A stretch of 64,000 nucleotides of DNA from assembly GCA_038049695.1 (NCBI GenBank), contig CP142452.1, positions 76,144,501 to 76,208,500 on the forward strand. Direction: 5' to 3'. The translations under genes and the position numbers were made by a program. Positions 37,401 to 52,600 of this stretch are shown here, piece by piece (the stretch's first letter is position 1; every line of letters begins with the position of its first letter). Below the pieces are notes generated by a model. That model was not told where the DNA came from. It worked only from the letters and a program-made list of their open reading frames with translations, and ran no database searches. The DNA is from Cinnamomum chago (lineage: Eukaryota; Streptophyta; Magnoliopsida; Laurales; Lauraceae).

Positions 37401-38464
37401 GCAGGGAGTCAAGCTTTCTAACGGAGAAGGCAAGAGCGAAAATGGCGAGAAGACAAGCCAACGCGTATTTAAGGAGAAGGGATGGGCGCCATCTCGAAAT
37501 TCAAAGGGGAGGCGTGCGAGGTGTCGTCTCGATTCTCTCCCCACGCCGCCTTGAAGTGACAAGGAAGTCTTCCAGACGGTGACGCGTGGCGCAGTCGGTC
37601 CGCCTCCCGACGCTGTCATGATCACCTCATTTACCATCTCCATTGATTGCTTCAGGCGATTGAAGCGATGGCGGCGCCTTAAGCCGAACGGTCAGAACCC
37701 TTAGCTGGAAAGCGCTTGAGGAATGAATGCCAAGCAGCTTCGGGAAATCAATTCAGCTCTCAACCTCGAGGCCCGGAGAGCCCGATAGGTCAAGAGCTGG
37801 GGGGCTATTGTGTGGGGACCATCCCACGAACCAAATCCCCGCTCGGTTTCGGCAAAGTGCATCAGACTCGGTCTCAGATATAGACCCTGCGTTACTTCGG
37901 TTTCGGCACCAACTGCTGATATCGGAAAGTGGTGACCAGTTTGGCCGCGCCGCCCTATTCGGTCTCGGCTACGCAGAGTTATGCAATCACATTCGTTGGC
38001 CGCAGCCCCATTAGGACAGGGCCCAAGAAAGGGATTCGATGGGACCTCAGCCGCCAACAAATCAGGCCCAATGTGACTGGCATTAAATGCAGTATGGGCT
38101 AATCGGACCCTCATTAAATGTAATGAGGGCTGTAATGGACCCTCATTAATGACTATGTGGGCTGATGAGACCCTAGTCACATCAAGAGGCCCACTGGCAC
38201 ACGCACCAAAACGATTTCTCATATAAAGTATGGGAGGGCCCAAAGATGAGGTATGCATTCTCTTACATACAACCATACACATCTCTCTTCTCCGACGAGT
38301 TACCCGAACTAACTTAAGCATCGGAGAGCCCTCTGCTGCCCTCAGCCAGGGTCCTCTGACTGTTCTCTCCTCTTTCAGGTTCACAAGATCGCAGCTACTC
38401 CTCCGGTACTTCGAGTAAGTCTTTGAAGGCATCCTAATCTTGTGAGTATATTTTTTACACTACA
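31418..38464 (+). mobile_element. Gypsy (Tat-like) deletion derivative with antisense ORF
   Basis: 5' LTR 31418-32074 and 3' LTR 37809-38464 (657 and 656 bp), TG...CA, flanked by the perfect TSD CTAGC (31413-31417 and 38465-38469). The primer-binding site TTGGCGCCGTCTGTGGG lies at 32076-32092 and the purine tract GAGCTGGGGGGC just before the 3' LTR. Aligning the LTRs by eye gives about 18 substitutions and one indel, so it is a fairly young insertion. The sense coding region joins a gag N-terminus to RNase H and integrase; protease and reverse transcriptase are missing. Five 57-bp repeats and a spliced antisense ORF fill the 3' half. It would need another element's enzymes to move. Confidence 0.93.
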
Positions 38465-41400
38465 CTAGCTATCGACGGTTTAGGAATTCAAATAAAAGAC
38501 AGGGGATACTTCGGTGCAGCGATGCTGTATCTTAATATGATATTATGATGCAGCGTCTTTCTCTAACCAATCGGATCGTTCTTTTCTCCTCTAACCAAAA
38601 CCAGTCACTTAATTAAATCCAAGTATCCTTACAAAACTGCCCCTTCTAATTTCTTAATAAAACCATTTCCAATACTACCCTTCATAGACTCTACTTACTT
38701 ATATTATAAGGGCGGGTCCCATATACAAAATTCATAAAAGCTTAGGCCTAATTATAATTCCAAGAGGTGGGTACAAGTTGATTTTTTAATGAGGGACCCA
38801 TATTCACTTCACAAATGGTGTTGTATGTTGTAATTCCCATAAAAGTGGGCCCTATGACATGGGCACTAGATCCTAAACTTGAACCCTCTTGATGTTGTAA
38901 ACATGAGCTCCATATCCTGATTCCTAAAGGTAGGTCCCATGTAATTATTAAATACTAACAATGGGCCTACATCTTAACATATAAGCCACTCAAAATCATC
39001 ATTTTATTATAAATGTTAAAAAAATTGAAGCAAACTATCAAATAAAAGAAAATGTATTGCACATTTTAAATGAATAATTACTGATTAATAAAAAAATGTG
39101 TTACATATTTTAAATAAATATTAAACGATTAAATGACAAGAAGATCACACATTTTAAAAGAATGATCAAAGAATTAAATAATTGAAAAATATGGCTGGAC
39201 TCAAGTTTTATTTGGGCTAAGGTATTTAATAGGTGAAGGCCTAGGCCTCCTATAATTTATCGAAGAGTGCTCAAATTTAGGATCTAGTGCATCTAACAAA
39301 CTTGTACCTAGATTTGAATCAAACCAATTTATATGAATAAAAATGCCAATTGGAGTATCCCTAACCATGAGATTGAACATGCATTTTTAATGAAATATTA
39401 AAATAAAAAAATAAAAGGGGCTAGCTTTTAACTTTAAGTCTTTAACATGTGATTACATTGTATAATGATTTCTTGCATAATGTGTGACCAAAACCAATTA
39501 TTGTACGTATATGGTTGACATGAGTTATTTCACAATTGATTCTCCATATTTTGTTCAATGAGCTATAAATAATTTTTTTTTTTGAGCAAATGGATAGTAG
39601 CAACCATCTAATAAAAAAATTACAAAAATAGATGGATTATAACACGTTGATCAAAGTAACTTGTCTTAATAAAAGCTCAAACTAGAGTATCCCCAACTAA
39701 TAAGTTTTTCATGTTTTTAACAAGAATAAAATGGAAAAAAAAATAAAAGACGTAATAGATTTATAATAAAATAATAATCTTGAGCACTTTAGATGTTTTG
39801 AAGTGGGCCTGCTGTTAGTCTTTGAAAATTACATGGGACCTACCTTTAGGCCCTACTTTAGGAATTGTCATATATATGCAAGGCCCATTCCTAGAAATTA
39901 CACCATTTAGAAATCAGAATGGGAGACTCACATTTAGAAATGACAACATTAGGCTTACATTTACAAGAATTACAACTTGGGACATCTTTTGTGAAGTGAA
40001 TATGGGACTAGCTATTAAAAGTTCTAACTTGGGCGTACCTTTAGAAATTATAATGGTTTTAAACTTGTAGGTATTTAATATATGAGGCCCACCAAGTTGA
40101 AAGTTCCAGAAGATAGTATTGTAAATGGATTTGTTAAGAAATTAGGGGGAGTACTTTGCGGCTTCAAAAGAGAGAATAAAAAAGTAGTTCTCCATTTATA
40201 CCTCGAGGCTGACATGGGATTGGCGCCGGTCCCTTGCGCATGACAATGTGACCTCATTACGTAAGTGGTCAAGACACCTGTGCGGTGGAAAACTGTGACA
40301 AGTCTTCGATCAGCCAGCTTTCCAAGTCAAGTTGTAATTATTATCGGATAAGGATCTTTGGTCCAAACAGGGTCTCCACATGGGAGGCGGAGAAAAGAGT
40401 GATTGACTTTTTCTTTCCTCCGCCCCCCCCCCCCCACCCCCACCCCCACGTGGAGGCCCCTATTTGGTCTTGCGTCCTTACTACTAATGGTTTTCCCATC
40501 AGATTTAAGAGCCTTCGTAGATGTAGTGAACAAGGGCTATGACAAAATGCTTCAGCCCGTATGGTTAGCTGCTTTGATTTTCTTCCCAATCTGCAATTCA
40601 GTAGATACCATAACTTCATTTCAATCACTCAGAGATGGTGAAACCATTATTTCTGCTGGCGAAAACTTTGTCCTTGGCTTCTTTAGCCCTGGCAATTCCA
40701 CCAATTGCTATGTTGGAATATGGTACAAAAAGACTTCAGATCAGATGGTTGTTTGGACAGCGAACGGAGAGAACCCAGTTCGTACTTCTTCTGGGGTTCT
40801 TACCATCAATGGTGGGAATCTGGTACTACTCGATGGCGGGCATAACAGCAACATCACTCTTTGGTCCACCAACGTTTCGAGTTCAACCATGGCGAATGAG
40901 TCAAGTGCCACGCTCAAAGATGATGGTAATCTGGTGTTAACAGATGATCATGGGTTGAAATTGTGGGAAAGCTTTGATTATCCTACAAATACATATCTTC
41001 CTGGAATGAAAATCGGGTTGAACCTTCGAACTGGCTTGAAACAGACCCTGACCTCATGGAAATCTGTGGACGACGCGGCACCTGGAGAATACTCATTGGG
41101 TATCGATCCTGCAGGCGTGCCACAGTATATTTTAAGGCAGGGCTCTGAAACTATCTGGCGAAGTGGGCCATGGAATGGTGAGAGATTAAGCGGTGTTCCA
41201 CTAATGAATCGCGATGCCGATCCTGATAGCTGGATCTACGTTGCCAATGACGATGAGATTTACTTGACATTCAAATACAACAGCTCCATAACCGAGGCAT
41301 TTGTTTTACAGCATTCGGGCTTATTGTATAGGATGATCGGGAATGACAACAACCGTCGTTGGAATCAGGTATGGTCGGACACCCAAGACAGATGCGATGG

Positions 41401-44400
41401 ATATGCAACTTGTGGGGTATATGGAAGCTGCGACTCTAGTCGTCTAGTAGAGTGCGAGTGTTTGAGAGGGTTTGAGCCAAAGAAAAATAGTGATTGGAAC
41501 TTGAGAGATTGGTCGGGTGGATGTGTGAGAAAGAGGCTGTTGGATTGTGATGGGAAAGGAGATGGGTTCTTAAGATTGACAAATGTGAAGGTGCCTGACA
41601 CATCAAGGTCTCGGGTAGAGCCTGGTTTGAGCCTGGAAGGGTGCAAGGAGGAGTGCTTGAAGAACTGTTCTTGCACAGCTTATGCCAGTGCTGATATCAA
41701 AGAAGGAGGTCATGGTTGTTTGATGTGGGATGGTGATTTGGTCGATCTTAGGGTGTATTCTGATGGAGGGCAAGATATATACACACGTGTGACTGCTTCT
41801 GAACTGGGTAAGCGTCTTCCTTAATTTAAATATCATCTTATACTTTTCTTTTATCTTTTATTTTGTTTTTTACAAAAACACTCCTATATTTTCATGAAAC
41901 CTCGTAAAGGCTCCAGTATTTTCTTTTTTTTATATTAAAATCCACTTTGACTGGCAGTCAAACAATGGAATTGGTAGCGGTTTTCTTTCTCCCTCTATTT
42001 TTTTAATCTTTGATCGATTTACCTGAAAGAAAGAGTTATCTCTTAGTTAGAAATTATAAAGATAAACTTGCCCATATGGATCGGTCGCAAAAATAAAGAG
42101 ACTGATCGAAGACATGGATGGACATATTGGGCTGACATCAGCCGTTATGATGCCCACTTTGCTGGACGGTTTAGATTGTGGGTGGGACCCATTGAAAAAA
42201 AGGTTGACAAAAATGCAAGCATAGAACACGGGTGAATGCTCGAGCATGGTCATATGGTGGGCTCACTACCATCAATGTGTTGTACATAAAAGTCAGGTCT
42301 ACTGCTCATGTAGGCAAAAGCCCAAAAAACGGCCAAGAGAAAACTACTAAATAGAAATATCCACAGGGCTATTAGACACAGTCCATTTGATGATAAAATC
42401 ATCAAGAGTGAGTTTAGGGTGGGGACTTGGACCCACTTTCAATGGAGTGCCATCATATTTCTCACTTGTTGCTTTTAACCATTAAAAATAGTAATAAATA
42501 AATAAATTGTCGACCAACATCTTCTTCAATTTTTATTAAGTCGGGCCCATTTACAATCGAAAACCCTCTAGGAAAGTGGGCCCCATAACTGAAAAAAAAT
42601 TCAGATTTATCCTTGTAAATAACATGATGGGCGTGGTTTGACCATAGACCATTTTCTCGATCCCTTCTCCTAGTTGTCGCTTGAATTCATATGGGTAAAA
42701 TTATCTTTTAACTTTTAGCTCAAGGAATAACTCATTTAGTTTTAACCGTTAGTCACGGGAAATTTTAGTAAAAACATAAAATATAGGAGCCTTTTTGAAG
42801 TTTCATGAAGATACAAGGGTCTTTTTGTAAAAAAAAAAAAAATTCGCTCTGCTGGATTGGATCAGTAGCCGGCGTGGAACTATCGATGGGACCAAGGGGT
42901 GGCCATGGAGCGCCAGAAATTTTAGATAATTCCTTTATACGTAGGGTTGTAAACGGGTCGGTTCCGGTCTGGGTCCATGGTGGACCCCGAACTAGAACCG
43001 TTAAGGAGAAGGTGGAATCGGATTCGGACCCGGAATCGTTTTGGAACCAGTTTCTTGGCTCTGGAACCGGAACTAGAACCCAAACCGTATATGGGACGGG
43101 TCTGGATCCGGGTCCTGGTCCAGGTAGAGAATGATATTTAAAAAATATGGTTTTTAGGAGAGGTTCTCGAAAATTAAGATAATATGTCGGGTCTCGGGTC
43201 CACAGGTCCGAACCAAGGTGCAACCGGACCTGGACCTATTCACTTATCGACGCCTAAATAAGGACCCAGACCCGATTTTTAACCGGTCGGAACCTTTGGA
43301 CAATCGGAGAATCGGCACCCATTTACATCCCTATTTATATGTTAAAGAAAATTTTGTGTTTTTTAAACAACAGCCTACCAAAAGTTTTACATTTTTACGT
43401 AGTGGCGCCTCCCCTGGGTGTCTTTATTGAATTTATCGCTTGGCTTGATCCATGGGCTGCTATGGTTTGGTTCTAGCAGTGATGGTGCTCTAATTCTTGT
43501 ATAGTGGGCTTTATCATCTTAATTTGGAAGTTTAAAATTACCTTCTATAAAACATCTAATGGATAGATCGAAATTTTTTTACTTTGGAATCTAGGGTATA
43601 GATTGGCCCGTTTATTTTACTTTTTCTTCAGTCGTGAAGCTAATAAAGACAAATTCAATTTTTCATAGAGGAAAAAGTGCGAAAGAAATGAATACCATAT
43701 AAAAACTCTCTATAAATTATATTATCATATATTCCTCATTGGAAACTGTAGAATTCATACAACACAACTGTTTTTTATTTTTATTTTTATTTATATTATT
43801 GATTGAGATAATTTTCTACTAGATGGAAGCACCAATGAAAATTCGGGAGGCTTGCAAGGCAAGAAAAAGCTACTGGTAACTCTACTAACTATCGTTCTAG
43901 GGTTGCTTTTATTCAGCTTATGTGGCTATTGCTGGTGGAGGAAAGCAAAAGGTATGAATAATTCATTTAGCTAATAAAATAACGACCATATATAAGTTTT
44001 GCCAATTTTTTTGAAATTTTATGTTATGATTTAAAGGTTGTGAGAAGAATGAAAGATTCGATGCTGTGTTCAATGACAATGATATTGAAGAGAATGGGGA
44101 GGGTTCAGAGTTGACATTTTTTAATGTTAGTGTCATAGCAGCTGCCACGGATAATTTCTCAGAATCAAATGTGCTAGGAAAGGGTGGCTTTGGACCTGTT
44201 TATAAGGTATGTTGCATTTTGTGTAATTGCATACATATGAATTTTAAGATTAAGGAATGAGGGAGGACTATCTACAACTTCTTTACTGTACAGTCATCAT
44301 TTCATGTATTTGCATACATAGGAATTGTCAGATTTTTATTTCCAAAAGTGATTAATATTTAAAAAAAAAACAAATTTGAACGTTTTTAAAATGACCATAA

Positions 44401-45564
44401 AATGTTCTCCCCACTAATAGAAAATGAAACAAGCGGAGGTTGGAAATGATCAATGTCCAGCCACCACCCTAGTATTCAAATCCTAGAAAAGTGGATTTTG
44501 CAATTACATTGTGAAAGATCTTCTCTTCGCATGAGCTCCGGTAGGAGCCAGTATTCTGACCGTCACCAATGGCAGCATCCTCCTTGAATCTCATGGGGTC
44601 CCAAGACGTATGACACTTGTGTGTAATGCACAATGTAAAGGTGCATGGGAGAAAATCGTCACCTATATTGGTTCATTATTTCCTTCATCCTTTGCCTAAT
44701 TAATGATCATTTGGTAGAGCTTATTTAACTATGAATCTTTAATGTTTAAATCCTTATGTGTTCCCCAGAAAAAAAAGATGCCCTTAATGTCCTTGCAGGC
44801 CAAAAGAAAATGGGTGGTACTTTTAAATTCAGAAGCTAGACCATGCATTTTACATTTGTCATAAAAATAAAACTATGGCCCTAGGGTAAAGAGTAACACA
44901 TTAAGATACCCTACATACTAGAATGCACTAACTGCAAATAGATCCTTTTAAATTAGAGTATTATATTTTATATTTTGACAAAGTTGTAAAACATGTTTTT
45001 ATTTCAGGGACAACTACTGAATGGACAAGAGATAGCGGTGAAAAGACTTTCTAAAAATTCAGCACAGGGGATAAAAGAATTCAAAAATGAGGTCACGTTG
45101 ATTGCCAAACTTCAACATCGGAATCTTGTTAGACTTTTGGGTTATGGCATTAACGGACAAGAGAAGATATTGATCTATGAATACATGAGAAACAAAAGCT
45201 TGGACTCGTTTATTTTCGGTATAAATCGTATCATCCTCTTGCTTTTATGTAATCCCAACATAAAATTACTAGAGGCTATAAACTTATGTATCGATTGAAA
45301 CATTCTTGAGTACTCATGATTATGTTTTTTTCCTTATAATTTTTGCGTAAGCTTATTGTCTTCACTCTCCAACTAATCAGCTACAACTTAAACAAATGGT
45401 AGCTTAAATGCATATTGTTTCAATTATCCTCGTCCGAGAAATGAACACTTTTTATACGTTTTTTGTAGGCCTTTCTTACCTCACATAACCAATGCTTTAA
45501 ATGATTACTCAGTACTATCTTTAGAGTATATGCAAAAAGCATAAAGGGATGATTGAAATGGATG

Positions 45565-45601
<37 letters not shown>

Positions 45602-48600
45602 TGGCTGTAGATTATAATGTAAGAAGCATCATAGTTCTTATATATGAACCTAATTGAGAAATCAACCTCAATTGCCACAATTGATTTTGACCATCACTAA
45701 TTCATTTTGACCTCATAAGACACGTTAGTACAATTTGGTATTCATTTAATCTTTGGTAAAACATTAAATTTGGTAGTCATTTCAACTTCGGTAAAACGCC
45801 TCTTACTCTTCGTGAATTTATCTTCCTCTTAAAAAATGCTCAACACCTCCTACTCTTCCTCAACGCATATTCCTCTTTATTTTCCTTTAATAACTTCTCT
45901 CCTTTTCCTTTCTCAAACATGCAAAAAACCAAAGAACTTCGATTACGATAGCTGCTAGAAATGATGGATAAGATGCATAGCATCTCACAGCTCTCTCAGG
46001 GACTCTCTTTATCTCTCTTTGGCAAGACTCAGATATCTTCATTGCCTTCATTATCATCATCCTCACAGGCCACTACACAGACCACGACTCTACTGCAATG
46101 TTACAAAATCTGAAGATCCTTTTCATGGATTGTCACCCCACCTCCAACATAGCAAGAGAAGAGCATCACACGTGGTGTCATCATGAGGAGAATTGGGTAT
46201 TTTTCAAGATGGATGGACTTGTGTTTTTGAATTAGGATTTGGAGGGAAAGACTTTATCTTCATATAAATTTGGAGGAGTTTTTAGATGTGCGGATGTTGG
46301 TGTTGTGTGCGTGTGTACAGAAGCGTGAATCACCGCAGTCGACATTCAAAAGTCACACAAGAAGAGAGAAAAATAACAGACACAGACTTTTACGTGGTTC
46401 GGCAAACTCGCCTACGTTCATATGAAAGAAACTCGACTTTCTTTTAGATTTTTCACTATGCTTCTCTGCTTAGGTTTAAGGTAAAGATTACATCAATATA
46501 TGATCCGCACTTTCTTGGCCTCCAAGAAATCGTTTCTTAGCCCCAAAAAAAATCCTTATACAATTACCAAAATGCCCATGACCTTGAACTCACTTTGTCT
46601 TGACCTACTTGGCCAACATTCTCCCCCTCCAGACCATGGGGAAGACGCCCTTAAACCCTTTACAGGGAGTCTGATCCTGCCAACTCTAAACACAACTCCA
46701 TTTTTCCCTTAGACACGACCTTTGTCATCATGTCTAAGGGTTTTTTGTTCGTGTGAGATTTCTCCAGCTTCATGAGATTCTTGTCAATGACCTCACGAAT
46801 CAAATGGTATCTCACATCAATTGCTTTGTGCAGTCATGATACATAGCATTCTTGCTAAGATCCATATCACTTTGACTATAACAGTAGACTGCAAATTCTT
46901 CTTTCTTCAAACCTAGTTCTTGAAGAAATTTCTTCTACCAAATTACGCATCTCCTTCCCTACTTCAATACCCAAAAGTCGACGTGTTACAATCAAGATCG
47001 TCTGCTAAATTAGCAGCTGTAAAGCCTTCTCGCACTAGTTTCGAGACTTCGAGACACAAGCACAACTTGGAAGTACCTCTCAAATATCTTAAGATCCATC
47101 CCATTGCTTCCCAATTCTCTTTCACGGGGTTAGAAAGAAATCTACTTACTAAACTCATTGCATGAGCAATATCTAGTTGTGCAGACACCATAGCATATAT
47201 GAGACTCCCAACTACTGAGGAGTATGGAATAGACGTCATTCATTCTTTTTATTCATCTGTAGTAGGCCATGATCTCTTAATAAGTGAATTGATTGTTTAA
47301 AGGCATGCTAACTGTCTTAGCATCTTTTAAGTTGAACATTTCAAGCACCCATTCAACATATTTCACTTGTGTCAACCACAGCTTCTTGGCATTCTTATTA
47401 CGACGTATGTACATGCCCAATATTTGTCATGTAGGGCCCAAATCTTTCATGTCAAAATTCTTTAACATCTCCTCTTTCAACTGCTAGTCATTTTACTATC
47501 TTGTCTAACTATCAGCATATCATCTACCTATAAAAGAAGGATACTAAATTTTCCATTAGTAAATTCATTATGAACATAAACACAATGACTTGTAGCTATC
47601 CTCCAGTACCTGTGTCTCACCATGAATGAACCAAACAACTTCTACCACTATCTTGAATAACTTTAGCCCGTAGAGTCTCTTCAACCTGCAAACCATCTAT
47701 TTTAAACTGCTAACTATCTATTCTTTTTCTTTTACCTTACAGACCTCTAGTTGAGTCATGTAGATCTCTTCATTCAAATCACCGTGAAGAAATGCAATCT
47801 TTACATCCATCTATTCAAGCTCAAGGTCCATATTGGTGGCTATATCCAAGACAGCTAAGACATTAGCTATCTTCACAACTCTAGAGAAAGTCTCATCGAA
47901 GTGAATTCTCTTCGTCTGTGTAAAGCCTTTAACCACTATTGACACAAAAAATGTCACTTTGCCTCTTCATACACTTTCAACATCAAGAAACTACATGAAG
48001 TCGCAACCTACCACAAATAGGCAATGCTACTTCAAGCACCAAATCTTTCCAAAATTAAACAAAGACTGCAAGATCCTTCAAAGCAGCTATAAGAAGAGTA
48101 CACATGAAGTTTCGGGTCATTTCGACATTATTTGGCCTAAAATATCGACAGTGTAGCACCGATCCGCGCAACTTCAATTCAATGAAATCGCAGCCCTTTC
48201 CTCTCTCATATTTTCTGCACCAGAACTAGAAAACGATATTCTTCTCTAACGATCGCTTCGACATGGCTGCAGTCCGGCGAAGTTGCGCAGTTGATCCAGT
48301 GATGATTTCTTCTTCCTCTCTTCTCCGATTTGAAAAGGCACTAACCCAAGCAAGAGGTGCCTTCTGCTTCTGCTTTGGTCAGCAACCCAGAACAGAGTCC
48401 AAATTTGTTCTTCTCTTATAAGAACTCAATACGATCTTCCCTCTGATTTGCTTTGCAATAAATCTAGAAACCCAATGTCAGCCTCTGAGATCTCTCCTCT
48501 TCTTCTCTCTCCTACTCGGAACTCAACAAGATCTCGGTCGTCTGAGACCCAATTCGATCTCGGTCCTCGATTGTGTTGCACAATGCAAACCTAAGCTCTG

Positions 48601-49302
48601 ATACCACTTCTTGTCCGCATGTGTGTGGAAGCATGAACCACTGCGATCGGCAATGAATAAACCACACAAGAAGAGAGAAAATCAAACATGCAGATTTTAC
48701 ATGGTTCGACAAACTCGCCTACGTCCACAGGAAAGAAACTCGACTTTCCTTTACGGCCCGTTTGGCACTTTATTAGATTAGTAATAGTCGAGTAAAGCCT
48801 CCATTTTTCAGACAGGGGCTCACATCAATAGCACTTTAATTCAAGATTCCCTCCATATTTATAAAAAAAAGTCAAATTCCTTCTATCTTCTCATTCAACA
48901 CTGTGTTTTGGTAATAGATGTTGTGTACAACCAAGAACTTCATCCATAGTTACAATGCAATAGTACAACTAATTAAGTCCATTTCAATTAAATGTACCAA
49001 TATATCTTTTACCAAGAAAATATTATGCATCGAAAGAACCATATTATCAGATGTCAATTCATTTACAATGCATTGGGATAAACTAGGTTCCACTTAAAGT
49101 ATAGTATTTAATAATTTAAATGCAATGGCTAAACCAATTATATAGGTATTAATGTCTTCCTAGATTTGTTGCTATGTGGTAGATATATGCAGCATAAAAA
49201 TGTATCTCCATCTTCTCCCTTTCTATAGATTTCTTGTTGCAAATGGCGTTAATTAGTTTCTTGCCCATTATGAGCAAGGCATTATTTGCTAATATATATT
49301 AG

Positions 49303-49665
<363 letters not shown>

Positions 49666-52600
49666 TAGTAAGTAACATACACGAATGCACACACGCAATT
49701 GAGTGCTCATAAATGAATTGTGCATTGATTACGATGAATGGTCAAAATACATTCCATCACTTTAATTTTTTTTATTTTTGTAAATACTCTTATGCAGTGG
49801 TTATATGTCACCTGAATATGCCATGAATGGGGATTTCTCAGTCAAATCAGATGCCTTTAGCTTTGGCGTCATACTATTGGAGATTATCACTGGAAAGAGG
49901 AGCAACTGTTATTGTGATTGTTGCTCGAGGAATTTGATAGGACATGTAAGTAAAAAAAAAAACTTTCGTTTCTAAGGTAGAAATCCAATGAAAAAACTAT
50001 CAATTCTACTAAATTATTTTAATTGATTCTTATTTAAAAATATAAAAAACAAAAACATGTTGTACTTACAAGATATGTATTAAATCTTACCAGGTATGGG
50101 AGAAATGGAAAGAGGGTAGAGCTATGGAAGTAGTACATTCATCAATGATTGATATATTTTCTTTTGAAAGTGAAGTTTTGAGATGCATTCAAATAGGACT
50201 TTTGTGTGTACAAGAAAAAGCAAAAGACAGGCCTAACATTTCATCTGTTGTTCTCATGCTCGGGAATGAAACAGTGATGCTTTCACCTACCCAACCTGCA
50301 TTTTGTTTTGAGAAAGGAAACTACTCTGATCATCCGATAGTTTCTTCCTCAATAAATGAGCTCACACTGACAAAGATGGAAGCTCGAGAATGAATGTTTC
50401 CATGTGAAACATAAAATCATTTGATCAAATGTTACAACCATTTGTATGAAAAATTTGATCGTCCAGATTGTATGAGTTTGCAGTGAACCAATTTTAGATG
50501 GTTCTTCAAATGGGCAATAGAGACACAATTTTTTTTCTTTTAACCTTATTATTATTATTATTATTATTATTATTGAAATGGGTCGATGTTGTTTTACTAC
50601 ACTGCTTTCCGTCTTTCTTAACATGAGGTTTCTAAGGTAACTGAAGTGGAGATTAAACAAAGTCAGAAGTTTTGAACCCCAAGCTAAGCTAAATGAGTTT
50701 TCATTTGCAAATGTGCAAAACTACACGTGCTTGCAATGTTTTTGCAAAACAGATCAAATGGGTCTATTTGGCCAGGTTGAACTTGAAATACTACATGTTT
50801 CTGTTTGGTTCACCTGAAATAACCCACCATTAATGGAACCATGAAAACATTTTGAACCAAGAATTGGCCAATGAGTAAAGTCAAAGCAAAGAAACTAAAT
50901 TTAAAAGTGCATACTATTATTAGTTAAAATCCTTGTTCGATATCAATCAATTATATTTTTCAATTGGTTTTAATACTTTCTAAATCTATTTCTAAAATAA
51001 AATTTTATTTTATTTAATTATTTATTTATTTTATAGTTAGAACCTCATCCCATTGTCATGGTTCTTATTAATGATCTAATAGTTGGACTAGATTTTAACA
51101 ATGTTCAATAGTCAATCCAGATCCAAAAGCATTCTACATAAGTTATAGAAAGTGCATTGTTGGGAGAACAAAGAGTTGCCCAGTTGGTTGGGTACTCTAC
51201 TTCTCTAGTTGCCAGTGGTTCGATCCATTGGTTCCTCTTCCTATGAGATCAAGCTTCTTTCTTTATGTATGGGGCTTCTCATGCTACAGGAGTAGGGCTT
51301 CTTTACCCATTGTTGGGTCTCATGTCCCAACCAATTGGCTTGGTGCCGAAAAGAAAAGTGCATGCTTGGGTCGTGGGCGTCGCATGTCCGTTTGACTTAT
51401 TCTAATAATTCTTTAAGAAAATTATTCCAATAATTATTTCTGCCACAAACATCTCTCGTTCAGAAATTTTAAATTTTTTTAAAGAAATTCCTCACTTACA
51501 TCTATATTTAGTAAGCAACTAAATAACATTAGTTGAGGGGTACTACATAGCCCGTTTGGATCCATGATATGCAAACTGATCCATTTGCTGCAGCCCACCC
51601 AAGATTTCAGCCCAAAAAAAAAAAAACTAGATTTTCAATTTTGGCAAATACCAAGCTTCCTTATTGAATATGTTAAAATGAGCACACTGTTGGTCATCCT
51701 CCTTTCACAACACCAAAAACAGGAAATTGGAACGGAAAAGCGTTCCTAATCCTTCCGTTCCTAATCCGTTAAACCGTTCCAAAAGCGTTCCAATTTCCGT
51801 TCCAATTTGGTACCAACCGTTCCTAATCCGTTAAAGCGTTCCAATTTCCTGTTTTTGGAACGGTTTAACGGATTAGGAACGCAAGGATTGGGAACGCTTT
51901 TCCGTTCCAATTTCCTGTTTTTGGTGTTGTGTTTGATCAGTAACAAAAGTCATGGTTTTAACAACATTTGTAAGAAACTTGGGGTTTCTCAAGATACAGC
52001 GACTGTGTTTTATCAGAGGAATTTGTCTCCTATTCAGGTTCATTGCCTCCCAAATATTCCATTCTTCTTCCCTTTTTCTCGTGGTTGATGACTGAAATAT
52101 GCTTTTTGTTGGGTTTTTTAAGATGGGTTTTTCTTTTCTTTCTTTTTTCCCTTTTTCTTGTGGGTTTTCTCCTCCTTATCATTCTCTCTTTGGATGATGA
52201 CTGAAACATGGGTTTTGTTGGGTTTTTTTTTGTGGGTTTTCTGACTCCTCCTCATGATTTTCTCTTTGGATGATGCCTGAAACATTTATGTTTCTTGTAA
52301 AGTTTGACAACATTTCAATAAAAGTTTTATCTTAGCCCAAAGAATTTTTTTAGTGTAACTTAAGTGTGCCCCCCCGATTAGAAGTCCTGGATCCGCCCGT
52401 GAAAAGGCCCATAAAACTCATATCTCAAACAAGTCCCAACCTACTAACTCAAATGAGCACAGAAGCATGCAGAGTAAGTCAGCGAGTATAAATAGATAGG
52501 ATGAGAAGTTAGACTGGTTGACATGAAACTTGGCCTACCCTGCATCCAAAAGAATCTTTGTCCTTCATGCATCTTTGGAATCCATGCCTATGTGTAACCA